From an uncultured Saccharophagus sp. (GTDB taxonomy: Bacteria > Pseudomonadota > Gammaproteobacteria > Pseudomonadales > Cellvibrionaceae): a stretch of 33,771 nt of DNA. The number at the start of each line of letters is the position of its first letter. Position 1 is the first letter of the stretch. The stretch lies in NCBI GenBank assembly GCA_937920545.1, contig CAKZUG010000098.1:1-33771 (forward strand), written 5' to 3'. Of the stretch, positions 1 through 8,231 are shown piece after piece. Under the pieces are notes generated by a model. That model did no database searches and was not told the DNA's origin. It was given only the letters and a program-made list of their open reading frames with translations. The position numbers and the translations under genes are program-made.

Positions 1-570
1 TCGGCAGGTATTGTCGAGCAGCAAGCCCCTAAAAAGTTTATTCGTATTAAAAAGTCGGTAAAAATGGAAGAGGGTGATAAAACCGCTGAGTTTTTACCTT
101 TTGAAGGGTTTAAAGTGTCATTTAGCATTGATTTTGATCACCCTGTCTTTCGTGGTCGAAAATTAGACGCTGAGGTCGACTTTTCAAGTACATCATTTGT
201 ACGCGAAGTCTCACGCGCCCGCACCTTTGGATTTATGCATGAGATCGAATATTTACGCTCCAAAGGTTTGGTTAAAGGCGGCAGTGTAGACAACGCTATT
301 GTTGTAGATAAATACCGTATTTTAAATGAAGATGGTCTACGCTACGACGATGAGTTCGTGAAGCATAAGGTGTTGGATGCGATCGGTGACTTATATCTAC
401 TGGGCTCAACGCTTATTGGTGAGTACAAGGCGCATAAGTCGGGTCATGGCCTGAATAATAAATCGTTGCTCAAATTGATAGCTCAAGAAGACGCATGGGA
501 AACCGTGACGTTTGAAGATGAATCCAATGCGCCGATTAATTATATCAAGCCACTCATGGCCGCTGTTTAA
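1..570 (+). CDS. lpxC: UDP-3-O-acyl-N-acetylglucosamine deacetylase, C-terminal part (5' end outside window)
   Basis: This is the zinc-dependent deacetylase that commits UDP-GlcNAc to lipid A synthesis in the cytoplasm. The reading frame is open from base 1, so about 189 C-terminal residues of a protein of roughly 305 are present; the ATG at 64 is internal, not the start. The visible part is domain II. The segment [13 protein letters not shown] carries the His and Asp expected to be two of the three zinc ligands (fragment residues 122 and 126), and KSGHGLNN carries the catalytic His (149). The first zinc His and the catalytic Glu lie upstream of the window. The C-terminus is full length and undisturbed. 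It converges on a minus-strand gene 33 bp away, with no clear terminator between them. The family call is very secure. Confidence 0.97.
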   Translation, partial: SAGIVEQQAPKKFIRIKKSVKMEEGDKTAEFLPFEGFKVSFSIDFDHPVFRGRKLDAEVDFSSTSFVREVSRARTFGFMHEIEYLRSKGLVKGGSVDNAIVVDKYRILNEDGLRYDDEFVKHKVLDAIGDLYLLGSTLIGEYKAHKSGHGLNNKSLLKLIAQEDAWETVTFEDESNAPINYIKPLMAAV

Positions 571-603
571 TCGCTGCTATTTGCTTAGAGTCAAGCCCTA
601 TCT

Positions 604-1044
604 TTACAGTAACTCGCTTGTACTGCGGTCACCATGGTGAAACGCGGCAACAAGCGAGAATTGCATAAAGCCTGCACACGTTGTCAGGTAGTCTTTAATT
701 CCTAGTTTTATCATTTCTATCTGGTCTGTGTTGATATCGTTGTCATCACTTTTTAAGCTGCCTTTTTTTTGTATACCCTTACATATGCAGCGCGTCGTGA
801 TAGGCGCGTCGTGTGATTTTGTTGAATCAGTAATTACAATATTGAGCGTTGATGTGGCGCTTAACCATTCAAAAAGCATGTACAGCGAGTCTGCTTCAAT
901 ATTGTGGGGCAAAAAGCTGATGGCTTTGTCTATAGTACTTTCAATATCTTGTTGAATATCTTTTAGCGTTTTAGTGTGACTTTGCGTTGTCACAATATGT
1001 GGGGTCAGGGTTTCTGTCCAGGCAAGTTCGGTTGCGTTTGTCAT
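604..1044 (-). CDS. Uncharacterised 146-residue cytoplasmic protein
   Basis: I do not recognise this protein. It starts at an ATG (1044) and reads through 146 codons. It has no signal peptide or membrane segment and is mildly acidic, with a helical-looking N-terminal half (residues 20-50) and a Cys pair in the middle (TRCICKG, about 84-90). The C-terminal part contains hydrophobic stretches ending in FHHGD. It sits between lpxC (convergent, 33 bp) and darP (134 bp beyond its start), and could be the last gene of a mgtE-darP transcript. A 75-codon frame on the opposite strand lies inside it and looks like a shadow. The ORF is long enough and its codon use ordinary enough to be believed, but no function can be assigned. 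Confidence 0.6.
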   Translation of the reverse strand: MTNATELAWTETLTPHIVTTQSHTKTLKDIQQDIESTIDKAISFLPHNIEADSLYMLFEWLSATSTLNIVITDSTKSHDAPITTRCICKGIQKKGSLKSDDNDINTDQIEMIKLGIKDYLTTCAGFMQFSLVAAFHHGDRSTSELL

Positions 1045-1178
1045 AGTAATAGAGTGTCAGGCAGGAGGTTAAGGGGCGAGGTTAAGGGGTTGCGAGAGGT
1101 GTAGTTATACACTTTTAGCGATTATGAGCAGCATAGTAAAATGATAAGCATAATGGCCAAAAGCGATAGCTGTACGTC

Positions 1179-1703
1179 TTAGTATTCGATCGGAGTATTC
1201 ATTGTTTCACGAATAAACTTGAACAATTTACGTGTATTAGCCGGTGGTTTATCTAGGCCTTGCTCTTGCCTGGCCTTGGCAGTAAGTTGTCTCAATTGCT
1301 GTCTATCACATTGCGGGTATTGCGTAATAAATGCTTGAATATGGTCTACTTGCGTATCAATGAGCTTGTCACGCCAGCCCTCAACCAGATGCTGCTGTCT
1401 CACCTCTTTATGCTGCGTTTGAGTTATCTCATTTAGCTGCTGTTCTATATGCTCAATATCTTCTTTTCGAATCAGCTTTCCAATAAATTGTTTCTGTCTT
1501 TTAAGTGCGCTATTCGATTTGATTTTTTTACACTCAGCAATCGCGTACAAAAACGTTTCACTCAGGTTAAATTTATCGAGCTGTGCTTGACTCAAGTTGA
1601 CTAAAGATCCGCCTAGCGTTTGCAGGGCGTGCATTTCTTTTTTAACTTGTGTTTTACTTTTAATGTGGTCATCTTCGTAATCGAAGCTATCATCGTTCTT
1701 CAT
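1179..1703 (-). CDS. darP: Dual-action ribosomal maturation protein DarP (YjgA/DUF615)
   Basis: DarP is a small basic, helical protein that binds late 50S ribosomal precursors and helps mature the peptidyl-transferase centre. The 174 residues match the family length (about 180). They show its layout: an acidic N-terminal tail (FDYEDD), the SKTQVKKEMHALQTLGG helix, a central RQKQFIGKLIRKEDIE segment and the C-terminal DRQQLRQLTAKARQEQ...KPPANTRKLFKFIRE block, which corresponds closely to the E. coli YjgA end. The ATG at 1703 lies only 12 bp after the mgtE stop, so the two are probably co-transcribed and perhaps translationally coupled. The family call is secure; its role is taken from the E. 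coli homologue. Confidence 0.93.
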   Translation of the reverse strand: MKNDDSFDYEDDHIKSKTQVKKEMHALQTLGGSLVNLSQAQLDKFNLSETFLYAIAECKKIKSNSALKRQKQFIGKLIRKEDIEHIEQQLNEITQTQHKEVRQQHLVEGWRDKLIDTQVDHIQAFITQYPQCDRQQLRQLTAKARQEQGLDKPPANTRKLFKFIRETMNTPIEY

Positions 1704-1715
1704 TGCGTGTGTTCT

Positions 1716-3083
1716 CTACATGTAAAAAAAGGTGGCTAAACCCAAAAAAACCAAATAACCCACAACGTCGGTAACGGTTGTGAGTGTGACACCGCCTGCT
1801 AGTGCTGGATCAATCTTCATCTTCTTTAAGATGCTGGGGAGCAAGGCCCCAGCTAGCGCGGCTATAAATAAATTTACGATTAACGCGACGCCCAGTATAA
1901 GCGCAAGGCGGATATCATCAAACCATAATGCGGCAATGGCTCCCATAGCGCCCGCCCACAATACGCCGTTTATGAGGCCAACGCCAATTTCGCGCGACAA
2001 AAGCCAGCGCATATTGGTGGGGCCAAGGCTGCCCGTGGCCATACCGCGAATCACAACGGTAAGTGTTTGTGAGCCTGCAACACCACCCATGCTCGCAACA
2101 ATCGTCATTAATACCGCAAGCGCAACCACTTGGTCAATCGTGGCCTGAAACATATTAATGACCGACGAGGCCATAACGGCTGTGAGTAAGTTAATTCCCA
2201 GCCAGATAGCCCGCCTGGGAGTGGTTCGCCACACGGGAGCGAAGGTGTCTTCTTCTTCATCGAGACCCGCCATGCTCATTAATGAATGGTCGGCACCTTC
2301 ACGAATAACATCAACCACATCATCAATGGTGATGCGTCCAAGTAGTTTACCTTGATCGTCCACAACGGGTGCAGATACCCAATCGTTTTCTTCAAACAGT
2401 TTTGCCACATCGCGGTCAGGCATATCGGCTGGAATCGCATTGCGTTCAGATTCCATGACTTCTCGCACAGTGACGCTTGGGTCCGTTGTGAGGAGTTTAG
2501 ATAAGGGCAGTAAGCCCAAAAAATCATCTTTGCGGTTAACGACAATTAAGCTATCTGTTGACGGTGGTAATTGTTCATGCCGACGCAAATAGCGCAGGAC
2601 GACGTCTAGCGTAAAACGTGGCCTTACGGTGATTGTATCGGTGTTGGCGAGGCCGCCTGCGGTATCCTTTTCGTAAGATAAAATGGTTTCAACACGCAGC
2701 CGATCCTGATCGCTCATGGATTCAAGCACTTCTTGAATCACGGTTTCGGGTAGGTGCTGTAAGATATCTACAACATCATCGGCCTCTAAGCCTTCCGTAA
2801 GTTCGGCGACTTCGGCGGCGTCCATCCCTTGTAAAAACTGTTCACGAATATCAGATGGCAGCTCTTCAACCACTTCACCGTTAATATCGTTATCGATTAA
2901 ATCCCAGAGGATTTTTCGGGAGTTGGGTGGCGAAGAGGCAATAATGCGGGCAATTTCAACGGGTTTTAAACCATTGAGAAGCTGTCTTACTTGCCTAAAA
3001 GTACCACTGTCGAGAAGGCTCTGAACCTTACCTAGTCGAGCTTGCATTTGTTCTTGTAAATCATCCGGCGTAGTTTGCTGCAT
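1716..3083 (-). CDS. mgtE: Magnesium transporter MgtE
   Basis: MgtE forms a dimeric, Mg2+-gated channel for magnesium uptake in the inner membrane. The 455 residues fit the family. There is a superhelical N domain (about 25-130) with the characteristic EVAELTEGLEADDVVDILQHLP repeat-like segment, two CBS domains (about 135-255) ending with GRITIDDVVDVIREGADHSLM, and five membrane helices from about residue 285. The pore-region motif MGGVAGSQTLTVVIRGMA is present, as is the acidic last loop KMKIDPALAGG and the following TTVTDVVGY helix. Cytoplasmic Mg2+ bound between the N and CBS domains closes the channel in studied members. It heads the mgtE-darP pair, preceded by a 367-bp non-coding leader. 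Confidence 0.96.
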   Translation of the reverse strand: MQQTTPDDLQEQMQARLGKVQSLLDSGTFRQVRQLLNGLKPVEIARIIASSPPNSRKILWDLIDNDINGEVVEELPSDIREQFLQGMDAAEVAELTEGLEADDVVDILQHLPETVIQEVLESMSDQDRLRVETILSYEKDTAGGLANTDTITVRPRFTLDVVLRYLRRHEQLPPSTDSLIVVNRKDDFLGLLPLSKLLTTDPSVTVREVMESERNAIPADMPDRDVAKLFEENDWVSAPVVDDQGKLLGRITIDDVVDVIREGADHSLMSMAGLDEEEDTFAPVWRTTPRRAIWLGINLLTAVMASSVINMFQATIDQVVALAVLMTIVASMGGVAGSQTLTVVIRGMATGSLGPTNMRWLLSREIGVGLINGVLWAGAMGAIAALWFDDIRLALILGVALIVNLFIAALAGALLPSILKKMKIDPALAGGVTLTTVTDVVGYLVFLGLATFFYM

Positions 3084-3450
3084 AACATTACTCTTAGCTA
3101 ATCGCTGTGAGGGTGAGTAAAGCCAAAAATATACTTGGGTTTTAAAACGATAACGCTAAGATGGCCCGAATAGTTTACAGTATGAAAACCTAAATATGTT
3201 TTAAGTGCCTTAAAGTGTCGGTTAATCAGCCTCTTTATATGAGAGTTGTTTAACTGATTAAATAATGAGCACGCTTTTTGCATAGCGCTAATATAATTAT
3301 AGGCGTAAAAGCTGTAGATAAATACCCAACAGCACATGTTTAATGCGATTGTCGTGGTTGGATATAATGGGTGTGAGTTTGATGATGGATTAGGTCTCGC
3401 TTAACGGACGCTATAGCGATAGGTGAGTATGTCTTGGAGCGAGTAAAAGA
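3084..3450. other. Intergenic region upstream of mgtE (367 bp)
   Basis: This gap separates the end of ptsO from the start of mgtE, both on the minus strand, and must contain the mgtE promoter and leader. I found no convincing sigma-70 pair and no recognised riboswitch. A 10-bp palindrome CGCTATAGCG lies near 3410. A minus-strand frame (3098-3337; internal ATG at 3283) ends 14 bp before mgtE, but its composition is not protein-like and it has no good ribosome binding site. It could at most be a leader ORF. Confidence 0.5.
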
Positions 3451-3720
3451 TTATTCTTCTTCGTCAAATTTATTGTGGATAAGCGTGATAAGTGCATCTA
3501 AAGCTTCTTTTTCATCTTTGCCATCAACTGTAATGGTAATGTCTGTTCCCATACTGGCAGCGAGCAGCATAATAGACATAATACTTTTTCCATCAATAGA
3601 TTTCCCTTTTGCTTCAATGCCTATTGAGCTTGCAAAACGGTTGGCGGTGTTGGCAAATTTAGATGCTGCACGTGCATGTAAACCAAGTTTATTTATTATT
3701 GTTGTTGATTGTGTAACCAA
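3451..3720 (-). CDS. ptsO: Nitrogen-PTS phosphocarrier NPr (HPr family)
   Basis: NPr carries phosphate from EI-Ntr to EIIA-Ntr (PtsN) in the regulatory nitrogen phosphotransferase branch. The 89 residues have the HPr fold signature: NKLGLHARAASKF with the phospho-accepting His15, and GKSIDGKSIMSIMLLAASMGT for the regulatory serine region. The C-terminal helix ends in an acidic tail. The start is unusual. No ATG exists ahead of the active site, and the frame is closed by the rapZ stop two codons earlier, so translation must begin at the TTG at 3720-3718 (or another non-ATG codon). This implies tight coupling to rapZ. It is the last gene of the rpoN-ptsN-rapZ-ptsO group. Confidence 0.95.
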   Translation of the reverse strand: MVTQSTTIINKLGLHARAASKFANTANRFASSIGIEAKGKSIDGKSIMSIMLLAASMGTDITITVDGKDEKEALDALITLIHNKFDEEE

Positions 3721-3723
3721 AGC

Positions 3724-4596
3724 TTACTGTCCATTTACGTGATGTATTTGTCTGTGTCGTGACTGAACATTAGCATATTTTTGTTTGAGTGCCTGCATTA
3801 ATCGTTCCGTAAGGTAGACTGATCGATGTTTTCCACCTGTACAACCAATGGCAACAGTGAGGTAGCTGCGGTTATTTGCCTGAAACGACGGCGCCCAGCG
3901 ATCAATAAATTGATAAATATCGTTAAACATCGCGTTAACGTCGTCTTGCTTACTTAAAAAGTCAATAACGCCAGCTTCAAGCCCGCTTTGTGTTCTGAGG
4001 TTTGGGCTCCAGTAAGGGTTGGGTAAACAGCGCACGTCATAAATAAAATCGGTATCTACTGGTACACCATATTTAAAACCAAAGGATTTAATCACAATGG
4101 CCATTGTGCTGGATTCCTTGCCTACAATAAGGTGTTTGACATTGCTTCTTAGTTCATGGAGTGACAGTTGGCTTGTGTCGATGGTGATGTCGGCGCAGCG
4201 TGCAATGGGTTCTAGTTTTTGCTTTTCTAATCTAATGGCTTGATTCAGGTCGACTTGTTTATTTGACAGTGGGTGTTTGCGGCGCGTTTCACTAAAGCGT
4301 TTTAATAAAATATCGTGCGCCGAATCTAAGTATAGAACCTTTCTGTCAACATCTTTGGGGAGGTGTAGTTTGATGAGCGTTGATATGGCACTTAAATCAG
4401 ATGCAATATTACGTGCATCTATGCCTATTGCAAAGTTGGTTTGGTCGGCGTCGGGCCTCGAAAACACTTGTTCGCACAGCGGGGGAAGCAAGCTGACAGG
4501 TAGATTATCGATACAGGTAAAACCTTCATCTTCGAGTAAATGCAGCGCTGATGTTTTACCCGATCCAGAGCGGCCGCTCACTATGACTAATCGCAT
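3724..4596 (-). CDS. rapZ: RNase adapter / nucleotide-binding protein RapZ
   Basis: RapZ is a P-loop protein which in E. coli delivers the small RNA GlmZ to RNase E and senses glucosamine-6-phosphate, controlling amino-sugar supply for the envelope. The 290 residues match the usual length. The Walker A motif GRSGSGKT is at 8-15. The C-terminal half has the family signatures [25 protein letters not shown] (split about 171-195) and [16 protein letters not shown] (251-266), the presumed metabolite pocket. It lies in the conserved ptsN-rapZ-ptsO order, but 275 bp downstream of ptsN, a wider gap than usual. Its TAA is followed after a single codon by the TTG start of ptsO in the same frame. Whether GlmZ exists in this organism cannot be told here. 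Confidence 0.96.
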   Translation of the reverse strand: MRLVIVSGRSGSGKTSALHLLEDEGFTCIDNLPVSLLPPLCEQVFSRPDADQTNFAIGIDARNIASDLSAISTLIKLHLPKDVDRKVLYLDSAHDILLKRFSETRRKHPLSNKQVDLNQAIRLEKQKLEPIARCADITIDTSQLSLHELRSNVKHLIVGKESSTMAIVIKSFGFKYGVPVDTDFIYDVRCLPNPYWSPNLRTQSGLEAGVIDFLSKQDDVNAMFNDIYQFIDRWAPSFQANNRSYLTVAIGCTGGKHRSVYLTERLMQALKQKYANVQSRHRQIHHVNGQ

Positions 4597-4666
4597 ATTG
4601 CTAGTGTATCCTTAAGGTGTCGGTTTATGGCTTGTGTGAGTTTTCGCTAGCATATGACCGCTTAAT

Positions 4667-4831
4667 ATGGAAATAGATCCCAAGTGGCATCGTACGCAGA
4701 GGCCGCGCAATCGCAAGTACTTTTTTAACGATTGCAGTCACTTTGTAACGACGGCAATAACTATGACAATGTACGGTTTTTACCTTTTTAGTGATGAGCT
4801 AAATGTAAATTGGCATCGCATTGAGTTGTGA
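4667..4831 (+). CDS. Possible 54-residue protein in the ptsN-rapZ gap
   Basis: An ATG at 4667 opens a 54-codon frame on the plus strand, opposite to its neighbours, ending in TGA at 4831. The peptide begins MEIDPKWHRTQRPRNRKYFF and is basic and aromatic-rich in its first half, with a mildly hydrophobic centre (TTAITMTMYGFYLF). No good Shine-Dalgarno sequence precedes the ATG, and I do not recognise a family. It fills most of the 275 bp between ptsN and rapZ, which is the only reason to list it. It may well be chance. Confidence 0.2.
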   Translation: MEIDPKWHRTQRPRNRKYFFNDCSHFVTTAITMTMYGFYLFSDELNVNWHRIEL

Positions 4832-4871
4832 CAGTTGCATGCTGATAGCTTTTCTCTCACAATCCATACAA

Positions 4872-5336
4872 CTAGATTAAGGGCGGCTCTACATCCGATA
4901 GAGCTTGGTGTAGCGATTCATCACCTGTCGCTTTTTTAAATAGCGCTATATTATCGGCATTGCCCATTGTGGCCGCAACCTGTGCAAGGTTTTCAAGGTG
5001 TGCGTCATTGGCATCGAGGGGAACCAGCATGGCAAAGACGACCTCAACGGGCTTATTGTCGTGAGCATCAAAATCAATGGGTTCGTCAAGGGTTAAGCAA
5101 GCGCAAAGCGTGCGTCCTTGAGTATCGAAGCGGCAATGTGGAATGGCAATGCCCGAGCCAATGCCCGTCGAGCCTAGCCTTTCGCGCTCTACAAGTTTAT
5201 CAAACAATGTGTTTTTATCGATGCCTTCATAGGCTTGCTCAAACGTTTGCGCTAGTGTTTCGATTAAGCGTTTTTTACTTTGAACATGAATGTTTGCGCA
5301 GGTCGCAAGGGGGGCAATAGTAGCGTCTATGGGCAT
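4872..5336 (-). CDS. ptsN: Nitrogen-PTS regulatory protein EIIA-Ntr
   Basis: PtsN is the terminal phospho-acceptor of the nitrogen PTS. It transports no sugar itself but regulates potassium transporters, sensor kinases and other targets according to its phosphorylation state. The 154 residues form a single PTS EIIA type-2 domain. The active site is in GSGIAIPHCRF, with His67 the expected phosphorylated residue, preceded by RERLGSTGIG. The ATG at 5336 gives the family length. It follows rpoN by 101 bp. In most gammaproteobacteria hpf lies between the two genes, and it is missing here. The partner NPr (ptsO) is encoded downstream; EI-Ntr (ptsP) is not in this window. Confidence 0.95.
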   Translation of the reverse strand: MPIDATIAPLATCANIHVQSKKRLIETLAQTFEQAYEGIDKNTLFDKLVERERLGSTGIGSGIAIPHCRFDTQGRTLCACLTLDEPIDFDAHDNKPVEVVFAMLVPLDANDAHLENLAQVAATMGNADNIALFKKATGDESLHQALSDVEPPLI

Positions 5337-5437
5337 AATACAACTTAATATAAGTGCTAAACGAGGCGGATAAAGTACCCGCCGAGGTAATATAAAGTTT
5401 AACAGGTTTTAGCCACGGTAAAACCTTTTATATGTTT

Positions 5438-6955
5438 TTATATCAGCTGTTTACGTTCGTTTGAGGGGGGGATATTGAGCGATTCACGGTATTTTGCAAT
5501 AGTCCGTCTCGCGACTTTAATACCTTGTTCGGCAAGCAATGTTGTAATTTTAGAGTCGCTTAAGGGTTTGCGTGTGTTTTCGGCTGCCACCAATTTTTTG
5601 ATAATCGCACGAATAGCTGTAGACGAGCATTCGCCGCCCGCAGCGGTGGCAACATGGCTTGAGAAAAAATATTTTAATTCAAAAATACCTTGTGGTGTAT
5701 GCATGTATTTTTGTGTAGTTACCCGTGAAATGGTCGACTCATGCATTTCGACGGCTTCTGCAATATCATGCAGTACCATGGGGCGCATCGCTTCTGGCCC
5801 TTGATCTAAAAAGCCTTGTTGCTTTTCGACAATACAGGTCGAAACTTTTAAGAGCGTTTCGTTGCGGCTTTGTAGGCTTTTAAGAAACCAGCGGGCTTCT
5901 TGTAAATTATCGCGTAAAAAAGTGTTATCGCTACTGCTATCGGCACGTTTAACCATAGAAGCATAGCCTGAATTAATACGTAATTTGGGTGATATTTCTG
6001 GGTTGAGCTTCACTGTCCAGACATCGTTTTGCTTGCTCACAAACACGTCGGGTACTACGTATTCAGTCGAATCTATACCAATGCCTTCGCCAGGCTTGGG
6101 GTTAAGTGCTTGGATAATCACAATGGCTTCTTGTAACTCGGCCTCTTTGACGCGCAATTTACGCATCAGCTGTTTAAAATCGCGTACCGCTAATAAATCA
6201 AGGTGGTTTTGAACAATTTTACGTGGGACTTCTAGTGTGACATTTTGCTCTTTTTCAAGCTGCCGTAATTGTATATGTAAACACTCAGATAAATCTTGAG
6301 CCGCAATACCTGGTGGATCAAATTGTTGGATGCGGTGCAATACCGCTGTCACTTCGTCTATTTCTAATTCTTCGTTATGGGCTTGTAAGCCTTGAAATAT
6401 GTCGTCAATGGGGGAGTTGAGCATGCCGGATGGTGCAATCGCGTCGACAATGGCTTCTGCAATGAGTAAGTCCTCATCAGACATCGGTGTGAGGTTAAGT
6501 TGCCACTCTATATGGTCTTGCAGTGACTCGGTTGTACCGCGTCGAGATTCGTAGTCGATATCGTCTTCATCTGTTCTGGCGGGGCCTGTCGAGGCGCTGG
6601 ATGTTTGATAGATGTCGTCCCAGCTTGTTTCTACTGCTAGGTCGCTGGGGATGTCTTCGTTCCATTCAACATCGCCTGCATTATCTGTAGTGCTTGCTTC
6701 GCTTGGGGTGATTTCGGGGTTTTTTGATAAATCTTCTGGTGGTTCTTTGCTGTTTGGCTCGGTGATTTTTTCAGTTTGTGCAGCGTCGCTGGTCTCAATC
6801 TCGGCCGACTCTTCTAGCATCGGGTTGCTTTCGAGTGCTTCTTGAATTTCGCTTTGTAAATCAAGTGTCGAGAGTTGCAGTAAGCGAATGGCTTGTTGCA
6901 ATTGGGGTGTCATGGTTAATGACTGCCCCATTTTCATTTGTAATGATTGTTTCAT
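5438..6955 (-). CDS. rpoN: RNA polymerase sigma-54 factor
   Basis: RpoN directs RNA polymerase to -24/-12 promoters that need AAA+ enhancer-binding activators. The 505 residues are in the normal range and the domains are in order. The Gln/Leu-rich activator-interacting region I (about 1-50) includes [20 protein letters not shown]. An acidic variable linker (about 55-140) follows, then the core-binding domain (about 145-325). The helix-turn-helix region (about 390-420) includes [21 protein letters not shown]. The RpoN box [10 protein letters not shown] is at about 482-491. It starts at an ATG 542 bp beyond lptB, an unusually wide gap, so it may have its own promoter. Sigma-54 commonly governs flagellar and nitrogen genes, but no clear -24/-12 promoter was recognised within the window. 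Confidence 0.97.
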   Translation of the reverse strand: MKQSLQMKMGQSLTMTPQLQQAIRLLQLSTLDLQSEIQEALESNPMLEESAEIETSDAAQTEKITEPNSKEPPEDLSKNPEITPSEASTTDNAGDVEWNEDIPSDLAVETSWDDIYQTSSASTGPARTDEDDIDYESRRGTTESLQDHIEWQLNLTPMSDEDLLIAEAIVDAIAPSGMLNSPIDDIFQGLQAHNEELEIDEVTAVLHRIQQFDPPGIAAQDLSECLHIQLRQLEKEQNVTLEVPRKIVQNHLDLLAVRDFKQLMRKLRVKEAELQEAIVIIQALNPKPGEGIGIDSTEYVVPDVFVSKQNDVWTVKLNPEISPKLRINSGYASMVKRADSSSDNTFLRDNLQEARWFLKSLQSRNETLLKVSTCIVEKQQGFLDQGPEAMRPMVLHDIAEAVEMHESTISRVTTQKYMHTPQGIFELKYFFSSHVATAAGGECSSTAIRAIIKKLVAAENTRKPLSDSKITTLLAEQGIKVARRTIAKYRESLNIPPSNERKQLI

Positions 6956-7157
6956 AGCTACGAATACACAAATTGTTAGTGAGTGAATAGAAATAGTGCG
7001 GTAAGTGTAGCTAGCTAGGGCTAATCAAGCAAGTATTATGCCTTAGCTGATGGTATTGAGCCAAATACTAGCTGACCTGCAAAACTGGCCCATTATTATT
7101 GATGTACAAGGTATACGCGGCCTTGTATTTAAATATGTCATGAGCTTTTAGATTATT

Positions 7158-7241
7158 GTTTAGTTTAGTTTGGTTTAGTTTGGTTTAGTTTGGTTTGGTT
7201 TAATTTGGTTTAATTTAGTTCGATTGAGTTTAATTTAGTTA
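7158..7241. repeat. Degenerate pentamer/decamer repeat, TTTAG/TTTGG units
   Basis: About 84 bp consist almost entirely of five-base units TTTAG, TTTGG and TTTAA. The best section alternates TTTAG and TTTGG as a 10-bp period; the right half has decayed and includes one interruption (TTCGATTGAG). On the coding strand of rpoN it reads as an A/C-only tract with CCAAACTAAA units. Its purity and period suggest slipped-strand expansion. Confidence 0.85.
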
Positions 7242-7372
7242 GGAGTAGTCGCTTAGTCGCTTGATTTGAATTGCTCAGTTCAAGTTATGTACTCTTCGGG
7301 TAAGGCCGTCTATTTGTTCGGTTAAGCTATTTATTATTGTCACCATTACTCTTATTATTTTGCTTAAACAAT

Positions 7373-7399
7373 GATGACACGCTTTAGTTGCGTGTCATC
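7373..7399. repeat. Perfect inverted repeat, 10-bp arms, 7-base loop
   Basis: The arms GATGACACGC and GCGTGTCATC enclose TTTAGTT. On the minus strand the hairpin is followed by ATTGTTTAAGC, only weakly T-rich, so a standard intrinsic terminator is doubtful. It lies about 100 bp after the lptB stop and may end or attenuate the lpt transcript before rpoN, or bind a dimeric protein. Confidence 0.75.
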
Positions 7400-7440
7400 T
7401 AGGCCATTGAGGATCGTAAACTTTGGTTGGCGTGTTTGCA

Positions 7441-7471
7441 CTTATTGTTAATTCTAAGTGTTAACAATAAG
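7441..7471. repeat. Perfect inverted repeat, 11-bp arms, 9-base loop
   Basis: The arms CTTATTGTTAA and TTAACAATAAG enclose TTCTAAGTG. It starts 27 bp after the lptB stop codon. Neither strand has a following T-run, so it is not a typical intrinsic terminator. An mRNA 3'-end stabilising stem or a protein-binding palindrome are alternatives. Confidence 0.75.
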
Positions 7472-7497
7472 CGCATTGGTGGCCTATTTAAAGAATC

Positions 7498-8223
7498 TTA
7501 AAGCGTAAAATGCTCGCCTAAATACACTTCGCGTACTTTTGCGTTACTTAATACGGTTTCTGCATCGCCACTAGCGATAATATGGCCTTCCGATACGATG
7601 TACGCTTTTTCGCAAATATCGAGGGTTTCCCGTACGTTATGATCGGTAATAAGCACGCCAATGCCGCGCTCTTTTAGTTGTCGAATGATGTCTTTAATAT
7701 CGCTAACCGATATAGGATCGACACCCGCGAAGGGTTCATCAAGTAAGACAAAACGTGGGTTTGTCGCCAATGCGCGCGCTATTTCTACTCGACGACGCTC
7801 TCCGCCAGACAGCGCCATGCCCAAGCTGTTTTTGATATGCGTAATGTGGAAATCGTTGAGTAGCTCATTAAGTGCATCGTGGCGTTGTTTTTTGTTTAAC
7901 TCTTTACGCGTCTCTAATATGGCTAAAATATTATCTGTGACGGTCATTTTTCTAAACACGGACGCTTCTTGCGGTAAATAGCCTAACCCTGCGCGGGCAC
8001 GCCCATGCATAGGTAGCGCGGTCACATTTTTATCGCCAATAAAAACTTCGCCTTTGTCGGCTTTAACAATACCTGCAATCATGTAAAAGCAGGTGGTTTT
8101 ACCCGCTCCATTGGGGCCAAGTAAGCCGACTATCTGGCCCTCTTCGACACTCATTGAGACATCAATAACGACTTTGCGGCCCTTGTAACTTTTAGCGAGA
8201 TGTTTAGCGTGTAATTCAGGCAT
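7498..8223 (-). CDS. lptB: LPS export ABC transporter ATP-binding protein LptB
   Basis: LptB is the cytoplasmic ATPase which, with LptF and LptG, extracts lipopolysaccharide from the inner membrane and pushes it along the Lpt bridge. The 241 residues are the family's standard size. The motifs are complete: Walker [10 protein letters not shown] (36-44), Q-loop LPQEASVF, signature [15 protein letters not shown] (138-152), Walker B FVLLDEP with Glu163, and the switch His195 in [10 protein letters not shown]. LptF and LptG are not encoded here, as is usual. The ATG at 8223 follows the lptA stop by 8 bp, indicating one transcript with lptC and lptA. Confidence 0.97.
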   Translation of the reverse strand: MPELHAKHLAKSYKGRKVVIDVSMSVEEGQIVGLLGPNGAGKTTCFYMIAGIVKADKGEVFIGDKNVTALPMHGRARAGLGYLPQEASVFRKMTVTDNILAILETRKELNKKQRHDALNELLNDFHITHIKNSLGMALSGGERRRVEIARALATNPRFVLLDEPFAGVDPISVSDIKDIIRQLKERGIGVLITDHNVRETLDICEKAYIVSEGHIIASGDAETVLSNAKVREVYLGEHFTL

Positions 8224-8231
8224 GGCGTTAT

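Larger units (their letters stand above)
6956..7497. other. 542-bp intergenic region between lptB and rpoN
   Basis: Both flanking genes are on the minus strand and are usually close together in related genomes. The gap holds three notable structures, listed separately: a T/G-rich short-unit repeat (7158-7241) and two perfect hairpins (7373-7399 and 7441-7471). No ORF of note was found. The hairpins lie on the lptB side and the repeat on the rpoN side, so in the minus-strand transcript order is lptB, hairpin, hairpin, repeat, rpoN. I see no definite promoter. Confidence 0.7.

Noticed and set aside
728-955. 75-codon plus frame with hydrophobic stretches inside the unassigned 604-1044 gene
   Set aside because: The opposite-strand gene is longer with more ordinary composition; nothing supports the plus frame.
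3098-3337. 79-codon minus-strand frame just upstream of mgtE, considered as a leader peptide
   Set aside because: No ribosome site at either possible ATG, unprotein-like composition and no known MgtE leader peptide of this kind; kept only as a note in the gap entry.
4967-5320. 117-codon plus-strand frame inside ptsN
   Set aside because: Lies wholly antisense to a secure EIIA-Ntr gene; Gln/Arg-rich composition is that of a reverse-frame shadow.
7158-7241. CRISPR array in the repeat-rich gap
   Set aside because: Units are five to ten bases without spacers and no cas genes are nearby.
7373-7471. Reading the two lptB-rpoN hairpins as standard intrinsic terminators
   Set aside because: Neither stem has a T-run after it on the relevant strand.
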